Shown piece after piece: positions 8,285 through 19,354 of a DNA stretch of 64,000 bases. The notes beneath the pieces are model-generated. The model was not told the DNA's origin and did not search any database. It was given only the letters and a program-made list of their open reading frames with translations. Source of the DNA: Streptomyces sp. NBC_00443. GTDB taxonomy: Bacteria; Actinomycetota; Actinomycetes; Streptomycetales; Streptomycetaceae. The first letter of the stretch is position 1. Each line of letters begins with the position of its first letter. The DNA lies in NCBI RefSeq assembly GCF_036014175.1, contig NZ_CP107917.1, positions 3,534,001-3,598,000 of the forward strand. Reading direction: 5' to 3'. The translations under genes and the position numbers were made by a program.

Positions 8285-9040
8285 GTGAAGGACGCCTTCG
8301 GCCTCCCCCAGTCCCTGCTCGTCCTCGGCGGTACGTCCGAGATCGCGCTGGCCACCGCACGCCGCCTGATCGCGCGCCGTACCCGCACGGTCTGGCTGGC
8401 GGGCCGCCCGTCACCCGCCCTGGAGCAGTCCGCGGCCGATCTGCGCGCTCTGGGAGCCGACGTGCACACGGTGGCTTTCGACGCGCTCGACCCCGAGTCC
8501 CACGAGGCGGCGCTCGGCAAGGTCTTCGCGGAGGGCGACATCGACATGGTGCTGCTCGCCTTCGGGATCCTCGGCGACCAGGCCCACGACGAGCGCGAGC
8601 CGCTGAGCGCGGTGCGGGTCGCCCAGACCAACTACACAGGCGCCGTGTCGGCGACCCTGGTCACCGCGAGCGCCCTCCAGAACCAGGGCCACGGCTCCCT
8701 GGTCGTCCTCTCCTCGGTCGCCGGCGAGCGGGCCCGGCGCGCCAACTTCATCTACGGCTCCAGCAAGGCCGGCCTCGACACCTTCACCCAGGGCCTGGGC
8801 GACGCCCTGCACGGCACCGGCGTCCACGTCATGATCGTCCGCCCCGGATTCGTACGGTCCAAGATGACCGCCGGCCTGGAGGAAACCCCGCTCGCGACCA
8901 CCCCAGAGGCGGTCGCGACAGCAATCGAAGCAGGCCTGCGGCGCCGCTCGGAGACGGTATGGGTCCCGGGCGCACTCAGGCTGGTGATGTCAGCGCTACG
9001 GCACGTACCGCGAGCAATGTTCCGCCGCCTGCCGATCTAG
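8285..9040 (+). CDS. dprE2: Decaprenylphosphoryl-2-keto-ribose reductase DprE2-like SDR
   Basis: A 251-residue short-chain dehydrogenase that would reduce the keto intermediate made by DprE1, giving polyprenyl-phospho-arabinose. The nucleotide-binding loop is GGTSEIALA (instead of classical TGxxxGIG), as in DprE2. The catalytic Ser (VVLSSVAG) and YxxxK (IYGSSKAG) are present. The end MFRRLPI is typical. It starts at GTG 8285 with AGGAG six bases upstream and lies 68 bases after dprE1, so the two are an operon. Confidence 0.9.
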   Translation: MKDAFGLPQSLLVLGGTSEIALATARRLIARRTRTVWLAGRPSPALEQSAADLRALGADVHTVAFDALDPESHEAALGKVFAEGDIDMVLLAFGILGDQAHDEREPLSAVRVAQTNYTGAVSATLVTASALQNQGHGSLVVLSSVAGERARRANFIYGSSKAGLDTFTQGLGDALHGTGVHVMIVRPGFVRSKMTAGLEETPLATTPEAVATAIEAGLRRRSETVWVPGALRLVMSALRHVPRAMFRRLPI

Positions 9041-9059
9041 ACCCCGCTGCAGGGATAAC

Positions 9060-9480
9060 CACATCAACGCCGCGCCCCGACAACCCCCAGGGGCGCGGGG
9101 AACTGCGCAACCAGCCACCACGAACCCGAAAACGGTCACCGCAGCACTGCCGCGACTCGGCAACACCCCCTAGGGGCGCGGGGAACTGGACCAACCACAA
9201 CGGGCCCGCAGCCAACCAACGACCCAACACCACCTGCGAAGCCAAAAACGGAGTCACCGCATCAATGCCGCGACTCGGCAACGCCCCCAGGGGCGCGGGG
9301 AACTGGACCAACCACAACGGGCCCGCAGCCAACCAACGACCCAACACCACCTGCGAAGCCAAAAACGGAGTCACCGCATCAATGCCGTGACTCGGCAACC
9401 CCCTAGGGGCGCGAGGAACTGCGCAACCAGCCACAACCAACCCGCAGCCAACCACCGACCGCCCCCGCCCCACCAGCGGA
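9060..9480. repeat. Tandem ~116-bp intergenic repeat with CAGGGGCGCGGGGAACTG core
   Basis: The core (A/T)AGGGGCGCGGGGAACTG or a close variant occurs at about 9090, 9173, 9290 and 9406. The two central units (9173-9289 and 9290-9405) are almost identical over 116-117 bp, including the ACCAACCACAACGGGCCCG and GCGAAGCCAAAAACGGAGTC segments. The outer copies are partial. Reading frames through it in both directions are repeat translations, not genes. The core resembles a family of short intergenic repeats common in Streptomyces. Confidence 0.8.
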
Positions 9481-9481
9481 G

Positions 9482-10060
9482 CTACCCCGCCGGGATCGAA
9501 CCCCGCTCCACCGAGCCCGACTGCGGCGGCACCACCGAGCCGCCGAAGGCGAAATCCCTCAGCCTGCGCCACACGCCGTCGGCGCCCTGCTCGTAGAGGG
9601 CGAAGCCGTTGCATGACCAAGCGGCCTGGTAGTCGGCCAGTGCCTCGAAGGCGCGGTCCATCAAAGCCTCGTCGATGCCGTGCGCGACGGTGACATGCGG
9701 GTGGTACGGGAACTGCAGTTCGCGGGCGACCGGCCCGGAGGCGTGGCGGACCTGCTTCTGCAGCCAGGTGCAGGCCGCGGCGCCCTCGACGACCTGGACG
9801 AAGACGACCGGCGAGAGGGGCCGGAAGGTGCCGGTGCCGGACAGCCGCATCGGGAAGGGGCGGCCGGCTGCAGCGACCTCGACGAGATGCGCCTCGATCG
9901 CGGGCAGCAGCGAGGCGTCGACCTCTGTCGGCGGCAGCAGTGTGACGTGCGTGGGGATGCCGTGAGCCGCGGCGTCGCCGAAGCCCGCGCGCCGCTCCTG
10001 GAGCAGGCTGCCGTGAGGCTCCGGGACCGCGATCGACACGCCGATCGTTACGGTCCCCAC
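9482..10060 (-). CDS. 2'-5' RNA ligase / cyclic phosphodiesterase superfamily protein
   Basis: 192 residues with the two HxT-type motifs of the 2H phosphoesterase superfamily: THVTLLPP near residue 35 and HPHVTVAHG near residue 120. Enzymes of this superfamily hydrolyse cyclic phosphodiesters of RNA ends or nucleotides; the substrate here is unknown. The start is the GTG at 10060 with AGGAG five bases upstream, much better than the upstream ATG, which would add a low-complexity N-terminus. It lies downstream of trpS on the same strand with a 210-base gap. Confidence 0.75.
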   Translation of the reverse strand: MGTVTIGVSIAVPEPHGSLLQERRAGFGDAAAHGIPTHVTLLPPTEVDASLLPAIEAHLVEVAAAGRPFPMRLSGTGTFRPLSPVVFVQVVEGAAACTWLQKQVRHASGPVARELQFPYHPHVTVAHGIDEALMDRAFEALADYQAAWSCNGFALYEQGADGVWRRLRDFAFGGSVVPPQSGSVERGSIPAG

Positions 10061-10270
10061 GTCGTCTCCTGTCGTCTGTCGGTGAGCTCGCATCGCGAGG
10101 CTCGTCCTGTTGTGAGCTCGTGCCCTTTGGTGAGCGTGAGCGGCCGCCGATGCGGCCACTCGGCTATCGACTGTACGGCCACGGCGGTGCTGCGGGCAGG
10201 CGCAACCGTAGTGATGTGCAGCGCTGTGCGGTGGTACGGCCGTGTTCCGGCCGCCTGCCGTGCTGCGGGC

Positions 10271-12977
<2,707 letters not shown>

Positions 12978-12988
12978 GCGGACGACTC

Positions 12989-13091
12989 GTGGCCGGGCCC
13001 AACCCGTGGCCGGGACCAACGCGCGGTCGGGACGAGCCGATGGTCGGAACCAAACCCATGGTCGGGACGAGCCCATGGTCGGGACGAAGGC
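12989..13091. repeat. Six-copy 17-bp tandem repeat
   Basis: Units of the form ATGGTCGGGACGAGCCC run from 12989 to 13091 (one is 18 bp), getting more alike towards the 3' end. They fill the gap between the anti-sigma-like gene and the second ECF promoter. No reading frame is convincingly coding here. Confidence 0.8.
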
Positions 13092-13125
13092 TTGAAGGAG
13101 CCGTCCGGAAATAGTGGGTTGAGGG

Positions 13126-13155
13126 TGGGAACCCCGGCGGGTCGGGCGGTGTACC
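13126..13155 (+). promoter_or_regulatory. Second copy of the ECF promoter motif
   Basis: TGGGAACC (13126-13133) and GGTGTACC (13148-13155), with the same 20-base offset of GGAAC to GGTGTACC as upstream of the sigma gene. The bases GGGC before the -10-like element and the A after it are also conserved. It should drive the two signal-peptide genes that follow. Confidence 0.6.
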
Positions 13156-13323
13156 AGAAGTGACATGCGGCTCGGGGTCGGGCCGCACGGGGATCGTTCG
13201 ACTTGGGGGTTCGGATGTGGGGACATGAGATCGGCCGCTTCGAAGGCCGGTTGCCGGGCCAGGAGGCCTGTCATTCGGGAGCTCGGTCGCCTGCGCGCGG
13301 GGGCGACTGGAGGAGTAGGTGTC

Positions 13324-13341
13324 GTGAACTCACGGCCATGA
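13324..13341 (+). other. Five-codon leader ORF overlapping the next start (ATGA)
   Basis: GTG AAC TCA CGG CCA TGA encodes MNSRP. It has the best Shine-Dalgarno of the neighbourhood (GGAGGAG at 13309-13315), and its TGA overlaps the ATG at 13338. Either translation of the next gene is coupled to this minicistron, or one base has been lost and the GTG is the real start of the downstream signal peptide. Confidence 0.4.
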
Positions 13342-14051
13342 CCGGGGCATTGGCTGCCGCTCTCGCCCTACTGCTGTGGGGTGCGGCTCCCGCCACGGCC
13401 GGAGGATCGACAAGCGTCTTCCTTGCCTCACCGGAGAGCCGGGAGACGGCTTCGCTCTACTACTCGGACGAGGAGTACGGCGAGCTGGACCGACTGCTCG
13501 GCCCCGGGGGCAGCGGCACGCGGGACAAGCCACCCGAGGCCGACCTCATGGCGTCCCACCAGGTCAGCGTCACATGGATGGCCCATGACGTGACGCCGTG
13601 GCGCCTCGACCGGGTCTATGAGATGGACGACGGCCGGAACGTCTGGATACACACCGCTGTGGGCCGCAACCAGCCGACGAACGGCACCTGGCATCGCGCC
13701 GAGCAGCCGGCCCAGCTGCGCACCCTGTTCAAGGACCTGGGCCTGATGAGCAAGACCTCGGCCTGGGGAAGCGCAGCAGCCGCCCCGCCGGAATCGGAGG
13801 CACCCGAAGAGGGCGTGGGCGCACAGCACTCGTCCGGCGCTGCGACTGCGACCGACAGCCCGGACACCGCGACCGCGGTGCCGCTGGCCCAATCAACCGG
13901 GTCGGGTGGCGGGACCGACTGGTGGTGGGCCCTGCCGGGCGCGGCAGCCGGAGCGGTGCTTGCGCTGGTACTACGGCCCTTCGCCACGCGACTCCCTCGG
14001 GCGCGCTTGCGCGGTGAACCGGGGCCCAGGCAGGAGCTGCGCGACGTGTGA
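13338..14051 (+). CDS. Secreted, C-terminally anchored protein in the ECF regulon
   Basis: About 237 residues: signal peptide (MTGALAAALALLLWGAAPATA), an extracellular domain of roughly 130 residues (contains TWMAHDVTPWRLDRVYEMDDGRNVWIHT), an Ala/Thr/Ser-rich linker, one TM helix (WWWALPGAAAGAVLALVLRPF) and a short basic tail ending QELRDV. No family is recognised. The next gene has the same architecture, including a tail of the same type, so the two are probably distant paralogues or partners. ATG 13338 is chosen because it begins the signal peptide; ATG 13215 would add about 40 unlikely residues. Confidence 0.7.
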   Translation: MTGALAAALALLLWGAAPATAGGSTSVFLASPESRETASLYYSDEEYGELDRLLGPGGSGTRDKPPEADLMASHQVSVTWMAHDVTPWRLDRVYEMDDGRNVWIHTAVGRNQPTNGTWHRAEQPAQLRTLFKDLGLMSKTSAWGSAAAAPPESEAPEEGVGAQHSSGAATATDSPDTATAVPLAQSTGSGGGTDWWWALPGAAAGAVLALVLRPFATRLPRARLRGEPGPRQELRDV

Positions 14052-14135
14052 GGGCGGCCTGATATGCGGACGTCGGTCCTTGCCGGGCAGGGCTGGAGGC
14101 CGGCCCGCCAAGAACCGGCACAGCCGGCGGGCGGA

Positions 14136-14171
14136 CTGATGGGGCTGATGGGGCTGATGGGGCTGATGAGA
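14136..14171. repeat. 9-bp CTGATGGGG tandem repeat in the leader
   Basis: Three exact CTGATGGGG copies (14136-14162) and a partial fourth lie just before the ribosome binding site of the gene starting at 14186. Confidence 0.75.
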
Positions 14172-14185
14172 CGCGAGGGGGAGCA

Positions 14186-14941
14186 GTGGGGGCACATGGC
14201 GGAGGGCGGAGCGGGTGGAAAAGCTGGAAAGCAGGTGGGTGGGACAGGGCACGCCTCGCGCTGCTCGTCCCGATGTCTGCTGCGCTGATCCTGTGCGGAA
14301 CAGCGACGACAGCCGCGGCGGTACCGGCGCAGGGGCGGGACGTTCCCGATGTGGCGCTGGTCGTCGTGGGTGGCACGGGACGGACGACGACCTTGCACTC
14401 CGGCGAGTCGGCCTTCGCCCGCCTCTGGCAGCTGCTGCAGCCGACGTATGTCGGGACGGAGCGGGTGTCCGAGGAGTGGGTCGAGGGGCGTCATCCGTCA
14501 ATGCGCATCACCGTGATCTGGGGACTGACCGGGGTCGGTGGCTGGCCCCGGACGAACCGGCCGCCGGGCGGAGACGTGGCCATCCAGCGGCAGGACCAGC
14601 TTTTCGTGGCCTCGGACGGCACGCCCTGGGTGCGCTCGGATCTCGCTCCCGACGTGGAGGACGACGACATCCGCTGGCACCGGGCACCCCGCTCCGTCTT
14701 CGAGCGGCTGGACCTGGCGGGGCTCCTCGGCGAAACGGACGACCAGTTCGTCGAGGCCTCTGCCGCCGGGGAGCGGCCCGGCCTGGCTGAGGGTGACGCG
14801 GCGTGGGCGGTGGCCGGGCTGGCCCTCGGGTTCGCGACCGGAGTGGGCGGCACGCTTCTGATACGCCGCGCGGCGGCCCGGCCGGGAGCCGGACCGCCGC
14901 GGAAGGAACCACGCCATGAGCTGATCGACCTGGATCTCTGA
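14186..14941 (+). CDS. Second secreted, C-terminally anchored protein
   Basis: 251 residues starting at GTG 14186 with GAGGGGGAG directly upstream. It has a long basic/Trp-containing n-region, then LALLVPMSAALILCGTATTAAA as the signal peptide core, an extracellular domain of about 150 residues, one TM segment (AWAVAGLALGFATGVGGTLLI) and a cytoplasmic tail ending HELIDLDL. Layout and tail resemble the preceding gene, 134 bases upstream. The role is unknown; exported proteins controlled with an ECF factor are often envelope-stress components (inference). Confidence 0.7.
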   Translation: MGAHGGGRSGWKSWKAGGWDRARLALLVPMSAALILCGTATTAAAVPAQGRDVPDVALVVVGGTGRTTTLHSGESAFARLWQLLQPTYVGTERVSEEWVEGRHPSMRITVIWGLTGVGGWPRTNRPPGGDVAIQRQDQLFVASDGTPWVRSDLAPDVEDDDIRWHRAPRSVFERLDLAGLLGETDDQFVEASAAGERPGLAEGDAAWAVAGLALGFATGVGGTLLIRRAAARPGAGPPRKEPRHELIDLDL

Positions 14942-14968
14942 GAACGCCAGGAAGATGCCCCGGAGGGG

Positions 14969-16417
14969 TCAGCCCAGGTCGATTTCCGGGTACAGCGGGA
15001 AGCCCGCCACGAGGTCGGTGGCGCGGTGGGAGATCTCGTCGGCGACCTTCGGGTCCAGGATGTGCTGAGCCTTGGAGGGGGCGCCCTTGCTGGTGGTGCC
15101 GGGCTCGGTGGTGGTGAGGACGCGGTCGATGAGGGCGGCGACCTCGTCCATCTCCGCGGTGCCCAGGCCACGGGTGGTCAGGGCGGGGGTGCCGATGCGG
15201 ATGCCGGAGGTGTACCAGGCGCCGTTGGGGTCGGCCGGGATGGAGTTGCGGTTGGTGACGATGCCGGACTCGAGGAGCGCGGCCTCGGCCTGGCGGCCGG
15301 TGAGGCCGTAGGAGGAGGCGACGTCGATCAGGTTGAGGTGGTTGTCGGTGCCGCCGGTCACGAGGGTCGCGCTGCGACGCATCAGGCCTTCGGCCAGCGC
15401 TCGGGAGTTGTCCACGATGCGCTGGGCGTAGTCGCGGAAGGACTCCTGGCGGGCCTCGGCCAGGGCGACGGCCTTGGCGGCCATGACATGCGGGAGCGGG
15501 CCGCCGAGGACCATCGGGCAGCCACGGTCGACCTGGTCCTTGAGGGAGTCGTCGCACAGGACCATGCCGCCGCGCGGGCCGCGCAGCGACTTGTGGGTGG
15601 TCGTGGTGACGATCTGGGCGTGCGGGACCGGGTCGAAGTCACCGGTGAGGACCTTGCCGGCGACGAGACCCGCGAAGTGGGCCATGTCGACCATGAGCGT
15701 GGCGCCGACCTCGTCGGCAATCTCACGCATGATCCGGAAGTTCACGAGACGGGGGTAGGCGGAGTAGCCGGCGACGATGATCAGCGGCTTGAACTCGCGG
15801 GCGGAGGCGCGCAGCGCCTCGTAGTCGATCAGGCCCGTGGCGGGGTCGGTGCCGTAGGAGCGCTGGTTGAACATCTTGCCGGAGATGTTCGGGCGGAAGC
15901 CGTGGGTGAGGTGGCCGCCGGCGTCCAGGGACATGCCGAGCATGCGCTGGTTGCCGAAGGCCTGGCGGAGCTCGGCCCAGTCGGCCTCGGTGAGGTCGTT
16001 GACCTGGCGGACGCCGGCCTTCTCCAGGGCGGGGGCCTCGACGCGGGCGGCGAGGACGGCCCAGAAGGCGACGAGGTTGGCGTCGATGCCGGAGTGGGGC
16101 TGGACGTAGGCGTGGCGGGCGCCGAAGAGTTCGCGGGCGTGCTCGGCGGCGAGGGACTCGACGGTGTCGACGTTGCGGCAGCCGGCATAGAAGCGGCGGC
16201 CAACGGTGCCCTCGGCGTACTTGTCGCTGAACCAGTTGCCCATGGCCAGGAGGGTGGCCGGGGAGGCGTAGTTCTCGGAGGCGATCAGTTTGAGCATGTC
16301 GCGCTGGTCGGCGACCTCCTGGCCGATGGCGTCGGCCACGCGCGGCTCGACGGCGCGGATCACGTCGAGGGCGGAACGGAAGGCGGCGGACTCGGTGGAA
16401 AGGGGCTCGGCTGGCAT
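14969..16417 (-). CDS. glyA: Serine hydroxymethyltransferase
   Basis: A 482-residue PLP enzyme interconverting serine plus tetrahydrofolate with glycine plus 5,10-methylene-tetrahydrofolate. Signatures are [13 protein letters not shown], the PLP lysine in [29 protein letters not shown] and [10 protein letters not shown]. It is longer than the usual ~420 residues: there is an extra N-terminal lead, an insertion around residues 115-165 and a C-terminal extension, as in a subset of actinobacterial enzymes. The ATG at 16417 has GGAGG upstream. A ZTP riboswitch lies in the leader, so expression should rise when folate is limiting. Confidence 0.95.
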   Translation of the reverse strand: MPAEPLSTESAAFRSALDVIRAVEPRVADAIGQEVADQRDMLKLIASENYASPATLLAMGNWFSDKYAEGTVGRRFYAGCRNVDTVESLAAEHARELFGARHAYVQPHSGIDANLVAFWAVLAARVEAPALEKAGVRQVNDLTEADWAELRQAFGNQRMLGMSLDAGGHLTHGFRPNISGKMFNQRSYGTDPATGLIDYEALRASAREFKPLIIVAGYSAYPRLVNFRIMREIADEVGATLMVDMAHFAGLVAGKVLTGDFDPVPHAQIVTTTTHKSLRGPRGGMVLCDDSLKDQVDRGCPMVLGGPLPHVMAAKAVALAEARQESFRDYAQRIVDNSRALAEGLMRRSATLVTGGTDNHLNLIDVASSYGLTGRQAEAALLESGIVTNRNSIPADPNGAWYTSGIRIGTPALTTRGLGTAEMDEVAALIDRVLTTTEPGTTSKGAPSKAQHILDPKVADEISHRATDLVAGFPLYPEIDLG

Positions 16418-16449
16418 GGGGACCTCCGGACGTCGTGTGCAGCGTTCAC

Positions 16450-16550
16450 GGTTCGGCCCAGGCGCACGGCACTCGGTGCTGGACGACGAGGTCCAGTGGG
16501 CCGCTCCCCGATGGTCGGTCCCATCCCAGCGCGCCAGTCACGGCCCGTCG
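16450..16550 (-). promoter_or_regulatory. ZTP (pfl) riboswitch in the glyA leader
   Basis: On the minus strand the leader contains GGGCCGTGACTGGCG, then GGGATGGGACCGACCATC, then GGGGAGCGGCCC, and further down GCCGTGCGCCTGGGCC. These are the conserved blocks of the pfl/ZTP aptamer. The outer stem pairs GGGCCG with CGGCCC, the inner stem pairs ATGG with CCAT, and the conserved CGCCTGGGC 3' block forms the pseudoknot half. The element ends about 33 bases before the glyA start. The class binds ZTP/ZMP and turns on one-carbon genes. Confidence 0.88.
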
Positions 16551-16712
16551 ATCAGCCTACCGGGCGCGCCGACGCGGCATGGTCCCGCGTCAGCCATGCG
16601 AGCAACGATAGGAAGGGGCCGCAAAGCACTCGAACGGCCAGAAATGACAGTGGCCACGAGCCTCGTGACTGGCGGAGCGCGAGCTCTCGTGGTGGCGGAA
16701 ACGGAGAGTCCC

Positions 16713-17927
16713 GTGAGTACGTCGAGCACCACCGAATCCCTGATCGCTGCGGTCGACGCGCACAGCGCTCACAACTACCACCCGCTGCCGGTCGTGGTGG
16801 CGACGGCGGACGGGGCGTGGATGACGGATGTGGAGGGGCGGCGGTATCTGGATCTGCTGGCCGGGTATTCCGCGCTCAACTTCGGGCACGGCCACCGGCG
16901 GATCCTGGACGCGGCGAAGGCGCAGCTGGAGCGGGTGACGCTGACGTCGCGGGCGTTTCATCACGACCGGTTCGCTGCGTTCTGCGAGCAGCTCGCCGAG
17001 CTGTGCGGGATGGAGATGGTGCTGCCGATGAACACCGGGGCGGAGGCGGTGGAGACGGCGGTGAAGACCGCCCGGAAGTGGGGGTACCGGGTCAAGGGGG
17101 TGCCGGCGGAGATGGCGAAGGTCGTCGTCGCGGGCAACAACTTCCACGGCCGCACGACGACGATCATCAGCTTCTCCACCGACCCGGAGGCGCGGGCGGA
17201 CTTCGGGCCGTACACGCCGGGCTTCGAGATCGTGCCGTACGGGGATCTGACGGCGATGCGGGAGGCGTTGACGGAGAACACCGTGGCGGTGCTGCTGGAG
17301 CCGATCCAGGGCGAGGCGGGGGTGCTCGTGCCGCCGGCCGGTTACCTGCCGGCGGTGCGGGAGCTGACGCGGGAGCGCAACGTGCTGTTCATGGCGGACG
17401 AGATCCAGTCGGGGCTGGGGCGCACGGGTCGCACGTTCGCATGCGAGCACGAGGGGGTGGTGCCGGACGTGTATGTGCTCGGGAAGGCACTCGGGGGCGG
17501 GGTCGTGCCGGTGTCGGCGGTGGTGTCGTCGGCCGATGTGCTCGGCGTGTTCCGGCCCGGCGAGCACGGGTCGACGTTCGGCGGGAATCCGCTGGCCTGT
17601 GCGGTGGCGCTGGAGGTGATCGCAATGCTGCGGACGGGCGAGTTCCAGGAGCGGGCGGCGCAGCTCGGCGCGCATCTGCACCGGGAGCTGGGCCTGTTGG
17701 CCGGGACGGGGCGGGTGACGGCGGTGCGGGGACGCGGGCTGTGGGCGGGGATCGACATCGCCCGGATGTACGGCACGGGGCGGGATGTGTCGGAGAAGCT
17801 GATGGACCGGGGTGTGCTGGTGAAGGACACCTACGGGTCGACGATCCGCATCGCGCCGCCGCTGGTGATCGGGAAGGAGGACCTGGACTGGGGGCTCGGC
17901 CAGCTGCGGGGTGTGCTCGGGATGTGA
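16713..17927 (+). CDS. rocD: Ornithine--oxo-acid aminotransferase
   Basis: A 404-residue class III aminotransferase converting ornithine and 2-oxoglutarate to glutamate semialdehyde and glutamate. Diagnostic stretches are YLDLLAGYSALNFGH, LPMNTGAEAVETAVK, AGNNFHGRTTTIISFS, EPIQGEAGV, ADEIQSGLGRTG and the PLP lysine in LGKALGGGVVPVSAV. The GTG at 16713 has GGAGAG five bases upstream and gives the usual family length; the ATG at 16644 would add 23 residues without a good ribosome binding site. It diverges from glyA and has no obvious catabolic partner beside it. Confidence 0.92.
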   Translation: MSTSSTTESLIAAVDAHSAHNYHPLPVVVATADGAWMTDVEGRRYLDLLAGYSALNFGHGHRRILDAAKAQLERVTLTSRAFHHDRFAAFCEQLAELCGMEMVLPMNTGAEAVETAVKTARKWGYRVKGVPAEMAKVVVAGNNFHGRTTTIISFSTDPEARADFGPYTPGFEIVPYGDLTAMREALTENTVAVLLEPIQGEAGVLVPPAGYLPAVRELTRERNVLFMADEIQSGLGRTGRTFACEHEGVVPDVYVLGKALGGGVVPVSAVVSSADVLGVFRPGEHGSTFGGNPLACAVALEVIAMLRTGEFQERAAQLGAHLHRELGLLAGTGRVTAVRGRGLWAGIDIARMYGTGRDVSEKLMDRGVLVKDTYGSTIRIAPPLVIGKEDLDWGLGQLRGVLGM

Positions 17928-17934
17928 ACCGGCG

Positions 17935-18130
17935 CCGGCGGCCGTCCGGCTTCAGCCGGGTGCGGTGGTCGAGGATCGCGTGGGCGAGAGGCTTGTGGAT
18001 CTCGGGCGGGAGGACGTTGGCCATGCCGGGGAGCTCCACGAGGTCGGGACCGTGGAGCGTCCGGGTCAGGTGGTGGACGGTGGTTCGGGGGAACCGAGCC
18101 GGGTGCAGCAGTGGGTTGCCTCGCCGGTCG
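17935..18130 (-). pseudogene. Coding-like remnant without a start codon
   Basis: On the minus strand a frame reads ...TVHHLTRTLHGPDLVELP, then GMANVLPPEIHKPLAHAIL, then DHRTRLKPDG, with codon bias typical of real genes (almost every third base G or C). An in-frame stop precedes it just inside the neighbouring gene and no good start codon is available. The frame then runs on antisense into rocD. It may be a decayed gene end or a chance frame; the family is not recognised. Confidence 0.25.
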
Positions 18131-18136
18131 GCGCCC

Positions 18137-19338
18137 TCAGAGGATCACGTGCGGGACGAAGCGCGCGTACTCGTCCGTGATCAGGCCGGACGACTCGCGG
18201 ATGCCCAGGCCCGCCGACTCGTCCTCGACGACCCAGGCGCCGAGGACGACGTGGTTGCCGTCGAAGGCGGGAAGGGGAGCCAACTGCTGGTAGCAGCAGG
18301 GCTCTTCGCGGACGGCGGGGTCGGCGCCGGTGGTGTTCGAGGAGATCGGCTCGTGCACGGTCACTCCGGCGCCCTCCCGGCCCAGCAGGGGCTTGGCCAC
18401 GTAACCAGTCGTCCTCGCCAGCTCGCGTGGCCCGTCGAGGTGGGCGGGGAGCAGGTTCGGGTGGTCCGGGTAGAGCTCCCAGAGGATGGCGAGGAGGGCC
18501 TTGTTGCTGAGGAGCATCTTCCAGGCGGGCTCGATCCACAGCGTCGAGCCGGTGCCGCCGCCGTTGTCGAGGGTGCCGAGGACGTGGTCGGCGAAGCGGT
18601 CGGTGGTGAGCCACTCCCAGGGGTAGAGCTTGAAGCAGCTGCGGATGAAGCGCAGTCGGGTGTCGACGAATCGGCCCGAGAGGCGGTCCCAGCCGATCTC
18701 CTCCATGGAGATCCAGCCGGTGTCCAGCCCCGCCTGCTCCGCGGTCTCCTTCAGATAGGCGACGGTCATCATGTCCTCGCCGAGCTCGTCGGCGGAGGAG
18801 TACGCGAAGTACAGGGGGCTGCCGGGCGGGAGCAGGGCGGACTGTTTCTTCCACGCGGCGATGAGGCGTTCGTGGAGGGAGTTCCACTGGTCGGCGCCGG
18901 GGAAGCGTTCCTCCATCCAGAACCACTGGGGTGAGGCGGCTTCGACTAGGGAGGTGGGGGTGTCGGCGTTGTACTCCAGGAGTTTCGCCGGGCCGGTGCC
19001 GTCGTACCGGAGGTCGAAGCGGCCGTAGACGGAGGGAGTTCGGCGCGGCGGTGCCAGGCGTCAGTGACCGCGTGCACGATGCGCGGGTCGGTGATGCCGA
19101 GGTCGGCGAAGCGGTTCTCGGCGACGATGTGCTCAGCCGCCGTCAGACACATGCGGTGGAGTTCCTCGACGACCTCCTCCAGCGCCTCGACCTCCTCCAG
19201 GGAGAAGACGTAGTAGGCGCTCTCGTCCCAGTACGGGCGCAAGGAGTTGTCGGGGTGGTGGGTGAGGGGATAGATGAGCCCCTGCTCCTCGACGGTCTGC
19301 TGCCAGCCGGGGCGGGGGGTGGTCGTGCGGCGCTCCAT
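18137..19338 (-). pseudogene. Glutathionylspermidine synthase-family ATP-grasp protein, frameshifted
   Basis: The N-terminal third (19338 down to about 19037: GWQQTVEEQGLIYPLT...AWHRRAELP) and the rest (from SVYGRFDLRYDGTGPAKLLEYN through MEERFPGADQWN to the C-terminus) are in different frames. Together they make a complete protein of about 400 residues of the GSP-synthase preATP-grasp type (E. coli YgiC/YjfC). Motifs in the second part include LLEYNADTPTSLVEAA, YVAKPLLGREGAGV and GAWVVEDESAGLGIRESSGLITDEYARFVPH. The frames would join if the CCC at 19034-19036 (coding strand) had one more base. It may be a true mutation or a homopolymer sequencing error. It is coupled to the lipoprotein upstream. 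Confidence 0.8.
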
Positions 19339-19354
19339 CGTCTACGGGTCCTGC

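Noticed and set aside
8976..9620. 214-codon minus-strand frame across the intergenic repeats
   Set aside because: Its internal repeats come from the tandem DNA repeats; there is no gene-like codon pattern and it overlaps two real genes.
14064..14288. Small plus-strand ORF with GLMGLMGLMG
   Set aside because: It is the translation of a 9-bp DNA repeat in a leader, overlaps the start of the next gene and lacks a ribosome binding site.
15026..18934. 1302-codon plus-strand frame spanning glyA, rocD and the GSP-like gene
   Set aside because: Long only because high GC removes stops; composition is Gly/Ala/Arg/Val-rich and it covers three genes with definite signatures.
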